Of a stretch of DNA of 22,910 nucleotides, positions 1-8,497 are shown in pieces. Location: the NCBI GenBank assembly GCA_002339085.1, contig DDDX01000071.1, forward strand, positions 1-22,910, given 5' to 3'. The DNA comes from Cellvibrionales bacterium UBA1969. GTDB taxonomy: Bacteria > Pseudomonadota > Gammaproteobacteria > Pseudomonadales > UBA7434. The notes beneath the pieces were generated by a model that did no database searches, was not told the DNA's origin, and was given only the letters and a program-made list of their open reading frames with translations. A program made the position numbers and the translations under genes. The first letter of the stretch is position 1, and every line of letters begins with the position of its first letter.

Positions 1-1361
1 TGCGTGCTATTTTTGGTGAAAAAGCCTCTGATGTTAAAGATACCTCTTTACGCGTCCCTTCGAGTGTGAAAGGTACGGTCATTGATGTGAAAGTCTTTAC
101 TCGAGACGGCCTTGAAAAAGATGAGCGCTCATTATCGATAGAGAAATCTGAAATTGAAGCGTACCGAAAAGATTTCCGTGATGAATACCGTATTGTTGAG
201 TCGGCCACTTACGATCGCTTACGGGACGCACTATTAGGTAATAAAGCCAATAGTGGTGCTGGTGGTATTAAGAATGCCGAAGTGACCGAAGAGTTACTTA
301 ATGGCTTAGAGAAAGAAGATTGGTTCACTTTGCGAATGGCTGATTCGGCACTCAACGAATTACTTGATGCGGCCAATACTCAGCTTGAAGATCAGCGGGG
401 ACGTCTTGATGCACAACTAGCTGATAAGCGCGATAAAATTGAAACCGGTGATGATCTTGCGCCTGGCGTATTGAAAATTGTCAAAGTTTACCTTGCGGTA
501 AAACGTCGGATTCAGCCCGGCGATAAAATGGCTGGCCGTCATGGTAACAAAGGGGTTATTTCAGTCATTATGCCTGAAGAGGACATGCCTTATGACGAAA
601 ATGGACGTCCTGTTGATATCGTATTGAACCCTCTTGGGGTGCCGTCTCGTATGAATGTAGGCCAAGTGCTTGAAATGCACTTGGGTTTTGCGGCTAAAGG
701 CTTAGGAGATAAGATTGATTCAATGATCCAAGAGCAAAAAGCCGTTGCCGAGGTAAGAGGCTTCTTAGAAGATATTTACAACAAAACTGGCGATGCTAAA
801 CGCAAAGAAACCATTTCAGAACTGTCGGACATCGAGGTTATGGAACTGGCTGAAAACTTGCGAGAGGGCGTCCCTATGGCTACTTCTGTTTTCGATGGTG
901 CGGCCGAGGACGAGATTAAAGCCTTACTGCGTTTATCAGGCCACTCAGATACCGGTCAGATGACTTTGTATGACGGTCGTTCTGGTGATGCATTTCAGCG
1001 TCCGGTCACTGTTGGCTATATGTATATTTTGAAATTGAACCATTTGGTAGACGACAAGATGCACGCACGTTCAACCGGTTCTTATAGTCTTGTTACCCAG
1101 CAACCGCTGGGTGGTAAAGCACAATTTGGTGGTCAGCGATTTGGTGAGATGGAGGTCTGGGCGCTTGAAGCTTATGGCGCAGCTTACACATTGCAGGAAA
1201 TGCTCACGGTGAAATCCGATGACGTTAATGGCCGAACTAAAATGTATAAAAACATCGTTGATGGCGATCATCGAATGGAACCGGGTATGCCGGAATCATT
1301 CAATGTTTTGGTGAAGGAAATTCGCTCTCTAGGTATCGATATGGAACTAGAGCAGGATTGA
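1..1361 (+). CDS. rpoB: RNA polymerase beta subunit, 3' part (5' end outside the window)
   Basis: C-terminal part (about 453 residues) of the beta subunit of DNA-dependent RNA polymerase, which with beta' forms the active-site cleft. The frame is open from base 3 (first codons read RAIFGEKASDVKD), so the GTG at 66 is an internal valine and not a start. Visible hallmarks are the GRHGNKGVIS segment of the conserved active-centre region, the stretch starting HARSTGSYSLVTQQPLGGKA, and FGGQRFGEMEVWALEAYGAA, followed by the usual C-terminus ending near SLGIDMELEQD. The match to E. coli RpoB is nearly continuous to the end. It stops 81 nt before the rpoC start and belongs to the same operon. Nothing looks broken; it is simply cut by the window edge. 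Confidence 0.98.
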   Translation, partial: RAIFGEKASDVKDTSLRVPSSVKGTVIDVKVFTRDGLEKDERSLSIEKSEIEAYRKDFRDEYRIVESATYDRLRDALLGNKANSGAGGIKNAEVTEELLNGLEKEDWFTLRMADSALNELLDAANTQLEDQRGRLDAQLADKRDKIETGDDLAPGVLKIVKVYLAVKRRIQPGDKMAGRHGNKGVISVIMPEEDMPYDENGRPVDIVLNPLGVPSRMNVGQVLEMHLGFAAKGLGDKIDSMIQEQKAVAEVRGFLEDIYNKTGDAKRKETISELSDIEVMELAENLREGVPMATSVFDGAAEDEIKALLRLSGHSDTGQMTLYDGRSGDAFQRPVTVGYMYILKLNHLVDDKMHARSTGSYSLVTQQPLGGKAQFGGQRFGEMEVWALEAYGAAYTLQEMLTVKSDDVNGRTKMYKNIVDGDHRMEPGMPESFNVLVKEIRSLGIDMELEQD

Positions 1362-1387
1362 TTTGTCGCTGACATCCCATAACCAAA

Positions 1388-1417
1388 GGAGATATTGTTT
1401 GATTTAACAATATCTCC
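1388..1417 (+). promoter_or_regulatory. Perfect 12-bp hairpin in the rpoB-rpoC spacer
   Basis: GGAGATATTGTT at 1388-1399 is the exact reverse complement of AACAATATCTCC at 1406-1417, with a 6-nt loop (TGATTT). No T-run follows, so it is not an intrinsic terminator. It ends 13 nt before the rpoC ribosome binding site. The 3' arm ends in CTCC, which could also pair with the GGAGG of that site. A second small fold, CTCC(1424-1427)-AGT-GGAG(1431-1434), would directly cover it. A role in mRNA processing or in control of rpoC translation is inference. Confidence 0.6.
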
Positions 1418-1430
1418 GTCACACTCCAGT

Positions 1431-1435
1431 GGAGG
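1431..1435 (+). promoter_or_regulatory. Ribosome binding site deciding the rpoC start
   Basis: GGAGG lies 7 nt before TTG 1443, an ideal spacing. The competing in-frame TTG at 1395 has an AAGGAG only 3 nt away and sits inside the stem of the spacer hairpin. This favours 1443 as the true start. Confidence 0.8.
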
Positions 1436-1442
1436 ATTGACC

Positions 1443-4400
1443 TTGAAAGATTTACTTAATTTATTAAAGTCACAGGGACAAACAGAAGAGTTTGACTCTA
1501 TTCGAATCGGTTTGGCAGCGCCTGGTTTAGTGCGCTCATGGTCGTTTGGCGAAGTGAAAAAGCCAGAAACTATTAACTACCGAACCTTTAAGCCTGAGCG
1601 CGATGGTTTATTTTGCGCAAAGATTTTTGGCCCAGTAAAAGACTACGAATGTTTATGCGGCAAGTATAAGCGCCTTAAGCACCGCGGTGTTATTTGTGAA
1701 AAGTGCGGCGTTGAAGTGGCCCTGGCCAAAGTCCGTCGTGACAGAATGGGGCACATCGAGCTTGCTAGCCCAGTCGCGCATATTTGGTTCTTGAAGTCTT
1801 TGCCGTCTCGTATTGGTTTATTACTGGACATGACCTTGCGTGATATCGAGCGTATTTTATATTTTGAATCATACGTGGTAGTTGACCCTGGTTTAACGAC
1901 CTTGGAGCGCGGCCAGTTACTGAATGATGAGCAATACTTTGAGGCAATGGAAGAATTCGGTGACGAGTTTGTTGCAAAAATGGGTGCAGAGGCGGTACAG
2001 GCACTATTAATTGATTTAGATCTAGAAGAATTGGTTAGCGAATTACGTGAAGAAATTCCTAAAACAAACTCAGAAACAAAAATTAAGAAATTATCTAAGC
2101 GATTAAAATTGATAGAGGCCTTTTTAGGGTCGGGCAATAAGCCTGAATGGATGATCCTTGAGGTATTACCGGTACTTCCGCCTGATTTGCGTCCGTTAGT
2201 TCCGCTAGACGGCGGTCGATTTGCGACCTCTGACTTGAACGACTTGTACCGACGGGTGATTAACCGTAATAATCGTTTAAAACGGTTATTAGAGCTAAAT
2301 GCCCCAGATATTATTGTTCGCAACGAAAAGCGTATGTTGCAAGAATCGGTTGATGCCTTGTTGGATAATGGCCGCCGTGGACGCGCAATTACCGGTTCAA
2401 ACAAACGACCATTAAAATCGCTCGCTGATATGATTAAAGGTAAGCAGGGTCGTTTCCGTCAAAACTTACTAGGTAAGCGAGTGGATTACTCGGGTCGTTC
2501 GGTGATCGTATGTGGCCCGACCTTACGTTTACATCAATGTGGTCTGCCTAAGAAAATGGCACTTGAATTATTTAAGCCGTTCATTTTTGGTAAACTCGAA
2601 GCCCGAGGTATGGCAACCACCATTAAAGCTGCTAAGAAAATGGTTGAGAAGGAGCCCGCTGAAGTGTGGGATATTCTTGCTGAAGTTATTCGTGAGCATC
2701 CTGTGCTATTAAACCGTGCGCCGACCTTACATCGCTTGGGTATTCAAGCTTTTGAGCCATTGTTAATTGAAGGTAAAGCGATCCAGCTACATCCCTTAGT
2801 TTGTGCGGCCTTTAACGCCGACTTTGACGGCGACCAAATGGCGGTTCACGTACCGTTAACTATAGAAGCGCAGCTAGAAGCTCGCGCATTGATGATGTCT
2901 ACTAACAATATTCTCTCGCCAGCCAGTGGCGATCCCATTATTGTACCATCGCAGGACGTGGTGTTGGGTTTATATTGGATGACACGCGAACGCGTCAATG
3001 GCAAGGGTGAAGGTATGATCTTCTCTGATACTGAAGAAGTATCTCGCGCTCATGGTGCTGGTCAAGTTGACTTGCAGTCGCGCATTAAAGTGCGTATCCA
3101 TCAGGTTGTTAAAAATGCTAATGGTGAAGATATTGAAAGTAATAACATAGTCGATACTACGGTTGGTCGTGCCTTGTTGTGGGAAATTGTTCCAGATGGT
3201 TTGAGTTTCGATTTAGTCAACTTGAATATGTCTAAGAAGGCCATTTCACGCATTTTGAACGCTTGTTATCGTGACGTTGGTTTAAAGCCTACGGTTATTT
3301 TCGCCGATAAATTGATGTATACCGGTTTTGAGTATTCAACTAAATCAGGCAGCTCAATTGGGGTAAATGATTTTGAAATCCCTTCAGCCAAGGCCGAAAT
3401 TATAGGCGAAGCCGATGATGAAGTGAAAGAAATCGAAGATCAATATGCGGCAGGTCTGGTTACTCAGGGCGAAAAATACAACAAAGTCATTGATATTTGG
3501 TCGCGTGCTAATGATCTGGTTTCAAAGGCCATGATGGAAGGCATTTCGACTGAGCCAGTGCTCAACAAAGAAGGCGATGAGGAGAAGCAAGACTCGTTTA
3601 ACTCAGTCTTTATGTATGCTGACTCTGGCGCGCGGGGCTCGCCTGCACAGATCCGACAGTTAGCCGGTATGCGTGGTCTTATGGCTAAGCCTGATGGTTC
3701 GATTATCGAGGCGCCGATTACGGCTAATTTTCGTGAAGGCTTAAATGTACTGCAGTACTTTATTTCCACCCATGGTGCGCGAAAGGGTTTGGCCGATACA
3801 GCACTAAAAACAGCCAACTCAGGTTATTTAACCCGACGCTTAGTTGATGTTGCGCAAGATTTAGTGGTTACCGAGTTTGATTGCGGCACTACCTCGGGTT
3901 TGTTAATGACGCCGGTTATCGAAGGTGGCGACATTATCGCGAGTTTAGGCGAGCGGATTCTAGGTCGTGTCGTAGCCACAGATGTGCTTCATCCCGAGAC
4001 CGGTGAAGTAGTTGTTGCCGCTGGCGTTATGATTGATGAAGGCTTAGTTGATACGCTAGAAGAGGCTGGGGTTGATGAGGTGCTGGTCCGTTCAGCGATC
4101 ACCTGTGACACCCGCCACGGTGTCTGCTCGCAGTGTTATGGTCGTGACTTAGCACGCGGTCATATTGTTAACCAAGGTGAAGCGGTCGGTGTTATTGCGG
4201 CTCAGTCCATTGGTGAGCCTGGTACTCAGTTAACTATGCGTACTTTCCACATTGGTGGTGCGGCGTCGCGAGCGACAGCGGTTGACAGTGTGCAGGTGAA
4301 ACAGAATGGTAAAGCGCGCTTACATAATGTCAAATCGGTTGAGCGATCGGATGGCAAGCTAGTCGTGGTTTCAAGATCGGGCGAATTATCGGTTGCTGCG

Positions 4401-5795
4401 CAAGACGGTCGGGAGCGCGAGCGTTACAAGGTGCCTTATGGTGCGGTGTTATCAGTTAAAGATAATGGTGAAGTTGAATCGGGACAAACTGTTGCTAAAT
4501 GGGATCCCCATACACACCCCATTATTACTGAGGTGGCGGGAACTGTTAAGTATAGTGGTATGGAAGAGGGTATTACTATTAAGAGCCAAGCTGATGACTT
4601 GACCGGACTTACCAGTAACTCGGTGATGGATCCTGCCGAGCGTCCTGCCGCGGGTAAAGAGACCCGCCCAGCGATCACACTGGTCGATGATGCGGGTGAA
4701 GAATTGCGTATTCCAGGCACAAATGTACCGGCACACTACTTCCTGCCCTCTGCAGCGGTTTTCAGCATAGAAGACGGCGGTCAGCTCGGCGTGGGTGATA
4801 TCATTGCTAAGATGCCGCAAGAAGGCTCTAAAACCCGTGACATCACTGGTGGTTTGCCACGAGTTGCTGACTTGTTCGAAGCGCGTAAGCCAAAGGAGCC
4901 AGCTATTTTAGCGGAAATTAGCGGTACTGTTAGCTTTGGTAAAGAAACCAAAGGCAAGCGTCGTTTAGTCATAACGCCAACTGATGGTAAACCGTTAGCG
5001 AATGGCAAAGATCACTATGAAGCGTTGATACCAAAATGGCGTAACCTCAGTGTATTTGAAGGTGAGTACGTTGAAAAAGGTGAGATTGTTTCTGAAGGTC
5101 CATTAACGCCGCATGATATTTTGCGACTTAAGGGCGTAAAGGAATTAGCCAAATATATCGTCAATGAAATTCAAGAAGTGTATCGATTGCAGGGTGTAAA
5201 AATCAACGATAAACACGTTGAAGTCATTTTGCGTCAGATGCTGCGAAAAGTAACGATTGTTGATCCAGGCGAGACGAACTTTATCCGCGGTGATCAGGTC
5301 GAGTACACGCAAGCGCTCGAAGAAAATGATGTGGCGGTACTCGGTGAAAAACAACAAGCGACGTTTGAGCGTGAATTATTGGGTATCACTAAAGCGTCAT
5401 TGGCGACTGAAAGCTTTATCTCAGCGGCTTCTTTCCAAGAGACCACGCGAGTGCTAACCGAAGCGGCTGTCACTGGTAAGCGTGACTATTTGCGCGGCTT
5501 GAAAGAAAACGTTGTAGTGGGGCGTTTGATTCCGGCGGGTACTGGCTTGTCGTATCACAGTGATCGCAAAAAAGCGCGTGAAGCTGGTGATGTTGATGAG
5601 TTTGTTACCAAGAGTACCGATGAGATTGAGGCTGAGCTGCAACAAGCCTTAACTCAAGAAGCGGGCGGTGAGACTTCAGTGCAAGACGCCGAAACAGAAG
5701 CCTTAACGCAAGAGTTAGCGAATGAACTCAGTCAAGAGCTACCTGTCCAAGTACCTGTAAAAGATGATGGGCCTGAAGCTGAAGGTAATGCCTGA
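1443..5795 (+). CDS. rpoC: RNA polymerase beta' subunit
   Basis: Complete beta' subunit, 1450 residues, carrying the catalytic magnesium site of RNA polymerase. From TTG 1443 the protein begins MKDLLNLLK, aligned with E. coli MKDLLKFLK. The first zinc cysteine falls at residue 70 and the NADFDGDQM aspartates at 460, 462 and 464, identical to E. coli numbering. A start at TTG 1395 would add 16 residues with no counterpart. Other landmarks are the N-terminal zinc ribbon (CLCGKYKRLKHRGVICEKCG), the second zinc site (CDTRHGVCSQC), the trigger-loop region around GEPGTQLTMRTFHIGGAASR, and the late LLGITKASLATESFISAASF. The protein is about 43 residues longer than the E. coli one, mostly because of an acidic Glu/Gln-rich tail after residue 1380. 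It is the last gene of its operon, followed by a strong terminator. Confidence 0.98.
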   Translation: MKDLLNLLKSQGQTEEFDSIRIGLAAPGLVRSWSFGEVKKPETINYRTFKPERDGLFCAKIFGPVKDYECLCGKYKRLKHRGVICEKCGVEVALAKVRRDRMGHIELASPVAHIWFLKSLPSRIGLLLDMTLRDIERILYFESYVVVDPGLTTLERGQLLNDEQYFEAMEEFGDEFVAKMGAEAVQALLIDLDLEELVSELREEIPKTNSETKIKKLSKRLKLIEAFLGSGNKPEWMILEVLPVLPPDLRPLVPLDGGRFATSDLNDLYRRVINRNNRLKRLLELNAPDIIVRNEKRMLQESVDALLDNGRRGRAITGSNKRPLKSLADMIKGKQGRFRQNLLGKRVDYSGRSVIVCGPTLRLHQCGLPKKMALELFKPFIFGKLEARGMATTIKAAKKMVEKEPAEVWDILAEVIREHPVLLNRAPTLHRLGIQAFEPLLIEGKAIQLHPLVCAAFNADFDGDQMAVHVPLTIEAQLEARALMMSTNNILSPASGDPIIVPSQDVVLGLYWMTRERVNGKGEGMIFSDTEEVSRAHGAGQVDLQSRIKVRIHQVVKNANGEDIESNNIVDTTVGRALLWEIVPDGLSFDLVNLNMSKKAISRILNACYRDVGLKPTVIFADKLMYTGFEYSTKSGSSIGVNDFEIPSAKAEIIGEADDEVKEIEDQYAAGLVTQGEKYNKVIDIWSRANDLVSKAMMEGISTEPVLNKEGDEEKQDSFNSVFMYADSGARGSPAQIRQLAGMRGLMAKPDGSIIEAPITANFREGLNVLQYFISTHGARKGLADTALKTANSGYLTRRLVDVAQDLVVTEFDCGTTSGLLMTPVIEGGDIIASLGERILGRVVATDVLHPETGEVVVAAGVMIDEGLVDTLEEAGVDEVLVRSAITCDTRHGVCSQCYGRDLARGHIVNQGEAVGVIAAQSIGEPGTQLTMRTFHIGGAASRATAVDSVQVKQNGKARLHNVKSVERSDGKLVVVSRSGELSVAAQDGRERERYKVPYGAVLSVKDNGEVESGQTVAKWDPHTHPIITEVAGTVKYSGMEEGITIKSQADDLTGLTSNSVMDPAERPAAGKETRPAITLVDDAGEELRIPGTNVPAHYFLPSAAVFSIEDGGQLGVGDIIAKMPQEGSKTRDITGGLPRVADLFEARKPKEPAILAEISGTVSFGKETKGKRRLVITPTDGKPLANGKDHYEALIPKWRNLSVFEGEYVEKGEIVSEGPLTPHDILRLKGVKELAKYIVNEIQEVYRLQGVKINDKHVEVILRQMLRKVTIVDPGETNFIRGDQVEYTQALEENDVAVLGEKQQATFERELLGITKASLATESFISAASFQETTRVLTEAAVTGKRDYLRGLKENVVVGRLIPAGTGLSYHSDRKKAREAGDVDEFVTKSTDEIEAELQQALTQEAGGETSVQDAETEALTQELANELSQELPVQVPVKDDGPEAEGNA

Positions 5796-5818
5796 TGGAT
5801 TTTTTGTAAGTGTTTAAC

Positions 5819-5851
5819 AAAAAAACCGCGCTTCATGCGCGGTTTTTTTTT
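5819..5851 (+). terminator. Rho-independent terminator after rpoC
   Basis: The stem is CCGCGC (5826-5831) / GCGCGG (5837-5842) with loop TTCAT, preceded by seven A and followed by nine T (5843-5851). The A and T runs can lengthen the stem. It lies 24 nt after the rpoC stop and closes the rpoBC operon, separating it from the polysaccharide genes. Confidence 0.95.
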
Positions 5852-5898
5852 AAGTTTTTATTATACGACACAGCAGATGAAGAGTAATCAAGGCATAT

Positions 5899-5932
5899 TA
5901 TCTTTTTTCGCTGAAAATCGTTATGATATATT
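5899..5932 (+). promoter_or_regulatory. Weak candidate promoter for the rfb genes
   Basis: After the rpoC terminator, 155 nt of AT-rich DNA precede rfbA, so a promoter is expected here. TATGAT at 5922-5927 (or TATATT at 5927-5932) could be a -10 box. The upstream region has only a T-rich -35 (TTTTTC at 5904-5909, 17 nt before TATATT). I see no JUMPstart/ops-like element. Position is supported mainly by context. Confidence 0.3.
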
Positions 5933-6006
5933 TTAAGCTATACAAAGCATTAAAGAACTCATTTTTTTGTATTTTAGCATTAGTTAATTAATGATGGAGT
6001 GACGAA

Positions 6007-6903
6007 GTGCCCCCTCAGAGAAGGAGAAATAAGCGCAAAGGCATAATTCTGGCCGGCGGTACGGGTACTCGCCTCTACCCGTTAACGCAAGGGGTAAGCA
6101 AACAACTCATGGCGGTTTATGACAAACCCATGATTTACTACCCATTAACCACCCTGATGTTGGCGGGTATTCAAGATATTCTTATTATCACAACTCCTGA
6201 TGACCAGTGGCAGTTTCAACGTTTACTGTCTGATGGTTCGCAGTGGGGCATTAATTTAACTTATGCGGTGCAAGTATCGCCCGATGGTCTGGCGCAAGCG
6301 TTTATTATTGGTGATTCGCATATCGATGGCCAAGACAGCGTATTAGTCTTGGGTGATAATATTTTCTACGCTGACCGCTTTAGTCAATTACTGCAACAGG
6401 CCAATGAACAATCACAGGGTGCGACGGTATTTGGTTATCATGTGGCCAACCCCAGCGCTTACGGGGTGGCTGAATTTAACTCGCAAGGTAAACTGGTTAA
6501 TATTGAAGAAAAGCCCTTAGACCCAAAATCTAGCTACGCAGTGACTGGCCTGTATTTTTATGATCAGCAGGTTTGTGATATCGCCCGTGAGATAAAACCC
6601 AGTCAACGCGGTGAGCTAGAAATTACGGCACTTAATCAGATGTACTTAGAGCAAGATCAGTTACAGATTCAGTTAATGGGTCGAGGCAGTGCTTGGCTAG
6701 ATACAGGTACGCACGATCATTTACTAGAGGCGGCGCAGTTCGTGCAAACGATTGAAAAGAGGCAGGGTTTGAAGATTGCTTGTCCTGAAGAAGTCGCTTT
6801 TCGACAGGGGTTTATTTCAGCGGAAGAACTGGAACAGCAGGCACAACCGCTGATAAAAAGTGGTTATGGCCAGTATTTGTTGAACATATTAAACGAAAAA
6901 TGA
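6007..6903 (+). CDS. rfbA: Glucose-1-phosphate thymidylyltransferase
   Basis: Makes dTDP-glucose from dTTP and glucose-1-phosphate, the first step of dTDP-L-rhamnose synthesis in the cytoplasm. It has 298 residues, close to the usual length of about 290. The nucleotide-binding signature GGTGTRLYPLT is at residues 17-27, YDKPMIYYP at 38-46, the metal-binding LGDN at 115-118, and SPDGLAQAFIIG at 91-102, all as in RfbA/RmlA. The start is GTG 6007 with GGAG at 5996-5999, 7 nt upstream. This gives a basic leader (PPQRRRNKR) a few residues longer than in E. coli. No better-placed in-frame start exists before the conserved KGIILAGG. It is the first gene of a four-gene rhamnose set and follows the rpoC terminator. 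Confidence 0.96.
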   Translation: MPPQRRRNKRKGIILAGGTGTRLYPLTQGVSKQLMAVYDKPMIYYPLTTLMLAGIQDILIITTPDDQWQFQRLLSDGSQWGINLTYAVQVSPDGLAQAFIIGDSHIDGQDSVLVLGDNIFYADRFSQLLQQANEQSQGATVFGYHVANPSAYGVAEFNSQGKLVNIEEKPLDPKSSYAVTGLYFYDQQVCDIAREIKPSQRGELEITALNQMYLEQDQLQIQLMGRGSAWLDTGTHDHLLEAAQFVQTIEKRQGLKIACPEEVAFRQGFISAEELEQQAQPLIKSGYGQYLLNILNEK

Positions 6904-6931
6904 TTCTCATCCTTTATCAGTGAGTTGTCTT

Positions 6932-7486
6932 ATGGAAGTAATTAAAACAGCGATTCCTGAGGTAAAGATTTTTGAACCGCAGGTATTCAGTGATGAGCGG
7001 GGTTTTGTTATGGAAACCTTTCGCCAAGATTTTTTTGACCAGCAATGTGGTGAAACTCATTTTCTGCAAGAAAACCACAGCAAGTCAGAACAGGGTATCT
7101 TGCGTGGGTTGCATTATCAGACCCAATCGACACAGGGTAAACTGGTTCGTGTTACGGCTGGTGAGGTGTTTGATGTGGCGGTCGATCTTCGCCGTTACTC
7201 ACCGACCTTTGGCCACGTCGTCTCGGTTGTGCTATCTGTCGACAACAAGCGGCAATTTTGGGTGCCAGAGGGTTTTGCGCATGGGTTTTATGTAACTAGT
7301 GAGTATGCAGAGTTTAGTTATAAATGCACGGATTATTACGCGCCTGCCTATGAGCGCTCACTGCGATGGGACGATCCTGAGTTGGCGATTGATTGGCCGT
7401 TAATCAATAGCCAGTTACCACAGTTATCCGATAAAGATCAGCAAGGCGATTTTTTGTGCGATGCTGCAGTTTTTGATCTGCCTTGA
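6932..7486 (+). CDS. rfbC: dTDP-4-dehydrorhamnose 3,5-epimerase
   Basis: Third step of dTDP-L-rhamnose synthesis: epimerises dTDP-4-keto-6-deoxyglucose at C3 and C5. It has 184 residues, the normal size for a cupin-fold RfbC/RmlC. Visible motifs are IFEPQVFSDERGF at residues 13-25, ENHSKS at 47-52, GILRGLHYQ at 55-63 with the expected catalytic His61, GEVFDVAVDLR, and VPEGFAHGFYVTS. ATG 6932 is chosen over the in-frame GTG 6920 because MEVIKTAIPEV lines up with E. coli MNVIRTEIPDV, and GTGAG at 6920-6924 can serve as a weak ribosome binding site. It follows rfbA by 28 nt and is surely co-transcribed with it. Confidence 0.95.
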   Translation: MEVIKTAIPEVKIFEPQVFSDERGFVMETFRQDFFDQQCGETHFLQENHSKSEQGILRGLHYQTQSTQGKLVRVTAGEVFDVAVDLRRYSPTFGHVVSVVLSVDNKRQFWVPEGFAHGFYVTSEYAEFSYKCTDYYAPAYERSLRWDDPELAIDWPLINSQLPQLSDKDQQGDFLCDAAVFDLP

Positions 7487-7562
7487 TCGAGTGATAAGGA
7501 ACAAGAAAAAGCAGGATGAAACAATTCATCGCTAACATTAAGGTGTTCTGGATAGGAGTTTA

Positions 7563-8483
7563 TTGGCCGTGAGAGTCCTTGTAACCGGCAAACATGGTCA
7601 GCTGTCCAAGCAATTACAGCTTGATGCATCAGCGGCGATTACCCTGCAAGCCCTCGATCGTGCGCAATGTGATATTCGTAATGCGACAGACGTACTTACG
7701 GCAGTGACAGACTTTTCGCCCGATGTGGTTATTAATGCGGCGGCATATACGGCGGTTGATCAGGCTGAATCCGATGCTGAACAAGCTTATGCAGTAAATG
7801 CGCTTGGTGTTGAGAATATTGCCCGTGCCTGCCTTTCCAATGATACGCGCTTACTTCATGTCTCAACCGATTTCGTTTTCAATGGTCAGCAGTCGCAGCC
7901 CTATCAGCCATCGGATGTAATTGATCCATTAGGAGTTTACGGTGCGAGCAAGGCGGCGGGCGAACAAAGGGTGCAAGCTCTCATGCCAGCGGCGATAATT
8001 TTACGCACAGCTTGGGTTTACAGTTGTCATGGCAACAACTTTATGAAGACCATGCTGCGTTTAATGGCTGAGCGTGATGAATTGAGCGTGGTCGTTGACC
8101 AAATAGGCACGCCAACTAGTACGCCAACGTTAGCCCAAACGATCTTTGCGCTCATAGACAATACTCAGGCGCAAGGCATTTACCATTGTACCGATGCTGG
8201 ACAAGGCAGTTGGTATGATTTCGCCGTGGCGATTTATGAACAGGCTCAAGCATTGGGCTTATTACCCGCAAACAAGTCAGTCACCATTAGACCGATTAAG
8301 ACCACTGAATATCCAGCGCCAGCGCAGCGCCCGTCCTACAGCGTCTTAGATCACAGTCGTTTGCAGGCCGATACAGGCTTAGTGATGCGTGACTGGAGAG
8401 TGGTGCTCGCAGAAGAGTTGAACAAATTACTGGTAGAGACGGCGCAAACGCTCAAAGATAGTGAATGCATCAGCAATAAATAA
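7563..8483 (+). CDS. rfbD: dTDP-4-dehydrorhamnose reductase
   Basis: Last step of the pathway: NAD(P)H-dependent reduction to dTDP-L-rhamnose. It has 306 residues as drawn. It is a short-chain dehydrogenase with the Rossmann signature VTGKHGQL (residues 7-14), NAAAYTAVDQAE (58-69), STDFVF (101-106), the YxxxK catalytic pair Y126/K130, the GNNF stretch near 157-160, and TTEYPAPAQRP near the C-terminus. The start is uncertain. TTG 7563 has AGGAG (7554-7558) 4 nt upstream; GTG 7569, two codons later, is 10 nt from it and gives an N-terminus matching E. coli MNILLFGKTGQ more closely. The 76-nt gap from rfbC holds a small hairpin (7515-7530) of no clear role. It is 14 nt before rfbB. Confidence 0.95.
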   Translation: MAVRVLVTGKHGQLSKQLQLDASAAITLQALDRAQCDIRNATDVLTAVTDFSPDVVINAAAYTAVDQAESDAEQAYAVNALGVENIARACLSNDTRLLHVSTDFVFNGQQSQPYQPSDVIDPLGVYGASKAAGEQRVQALMPAAIILRTAWVYSCHGNNFMKTMLRLMAERDELSVVVDQIGTPTSTPTLAQTIFALIDNTQAQGIYHCTDAGQGSWYDFAVAIYEQAQALGLLPANKSVTIRPIKTTEYPAPAQRPSYSVLDHSRLQADTGLVMRDWRVVLAEELNKLLVETAQTLKDSECISNK

Positions 8484-8497
8484 CGGAGAGAGGTTAA

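Noticed and set aside
1643..2404. 253-codon minus-strand open frame opposite rpoC
   Set aside because: It is the shadow of the highly conserved rpoC frame; its composition (Ser/Arg/Lys-rich) and lack of motifs do not suggest a gene. Other antisense frames in rpoC were rejected for the same reason.
6972..7295. 107-codon plus-strand frame inside rfbC
   Set aside because: It lies fully within rfbC in another frame and has no ribosome binding site or family resemblance.
7515..7530. GATGAA-ACAA-TTCATC hairpin between rfbC and rfbD
   Set aside because: It has only 6 bp with weak pairing and no T-run; it is too weak to call a terminator within a co-transcribed set.
7516..7572. 18-codon frame before rfbD whose TGA overlaps the GTG at 7569
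   Set aside because: The overlap could mean translational coupling, but the peptide is hydrophobic, unremarkable and very short; chance is the simpler reading.
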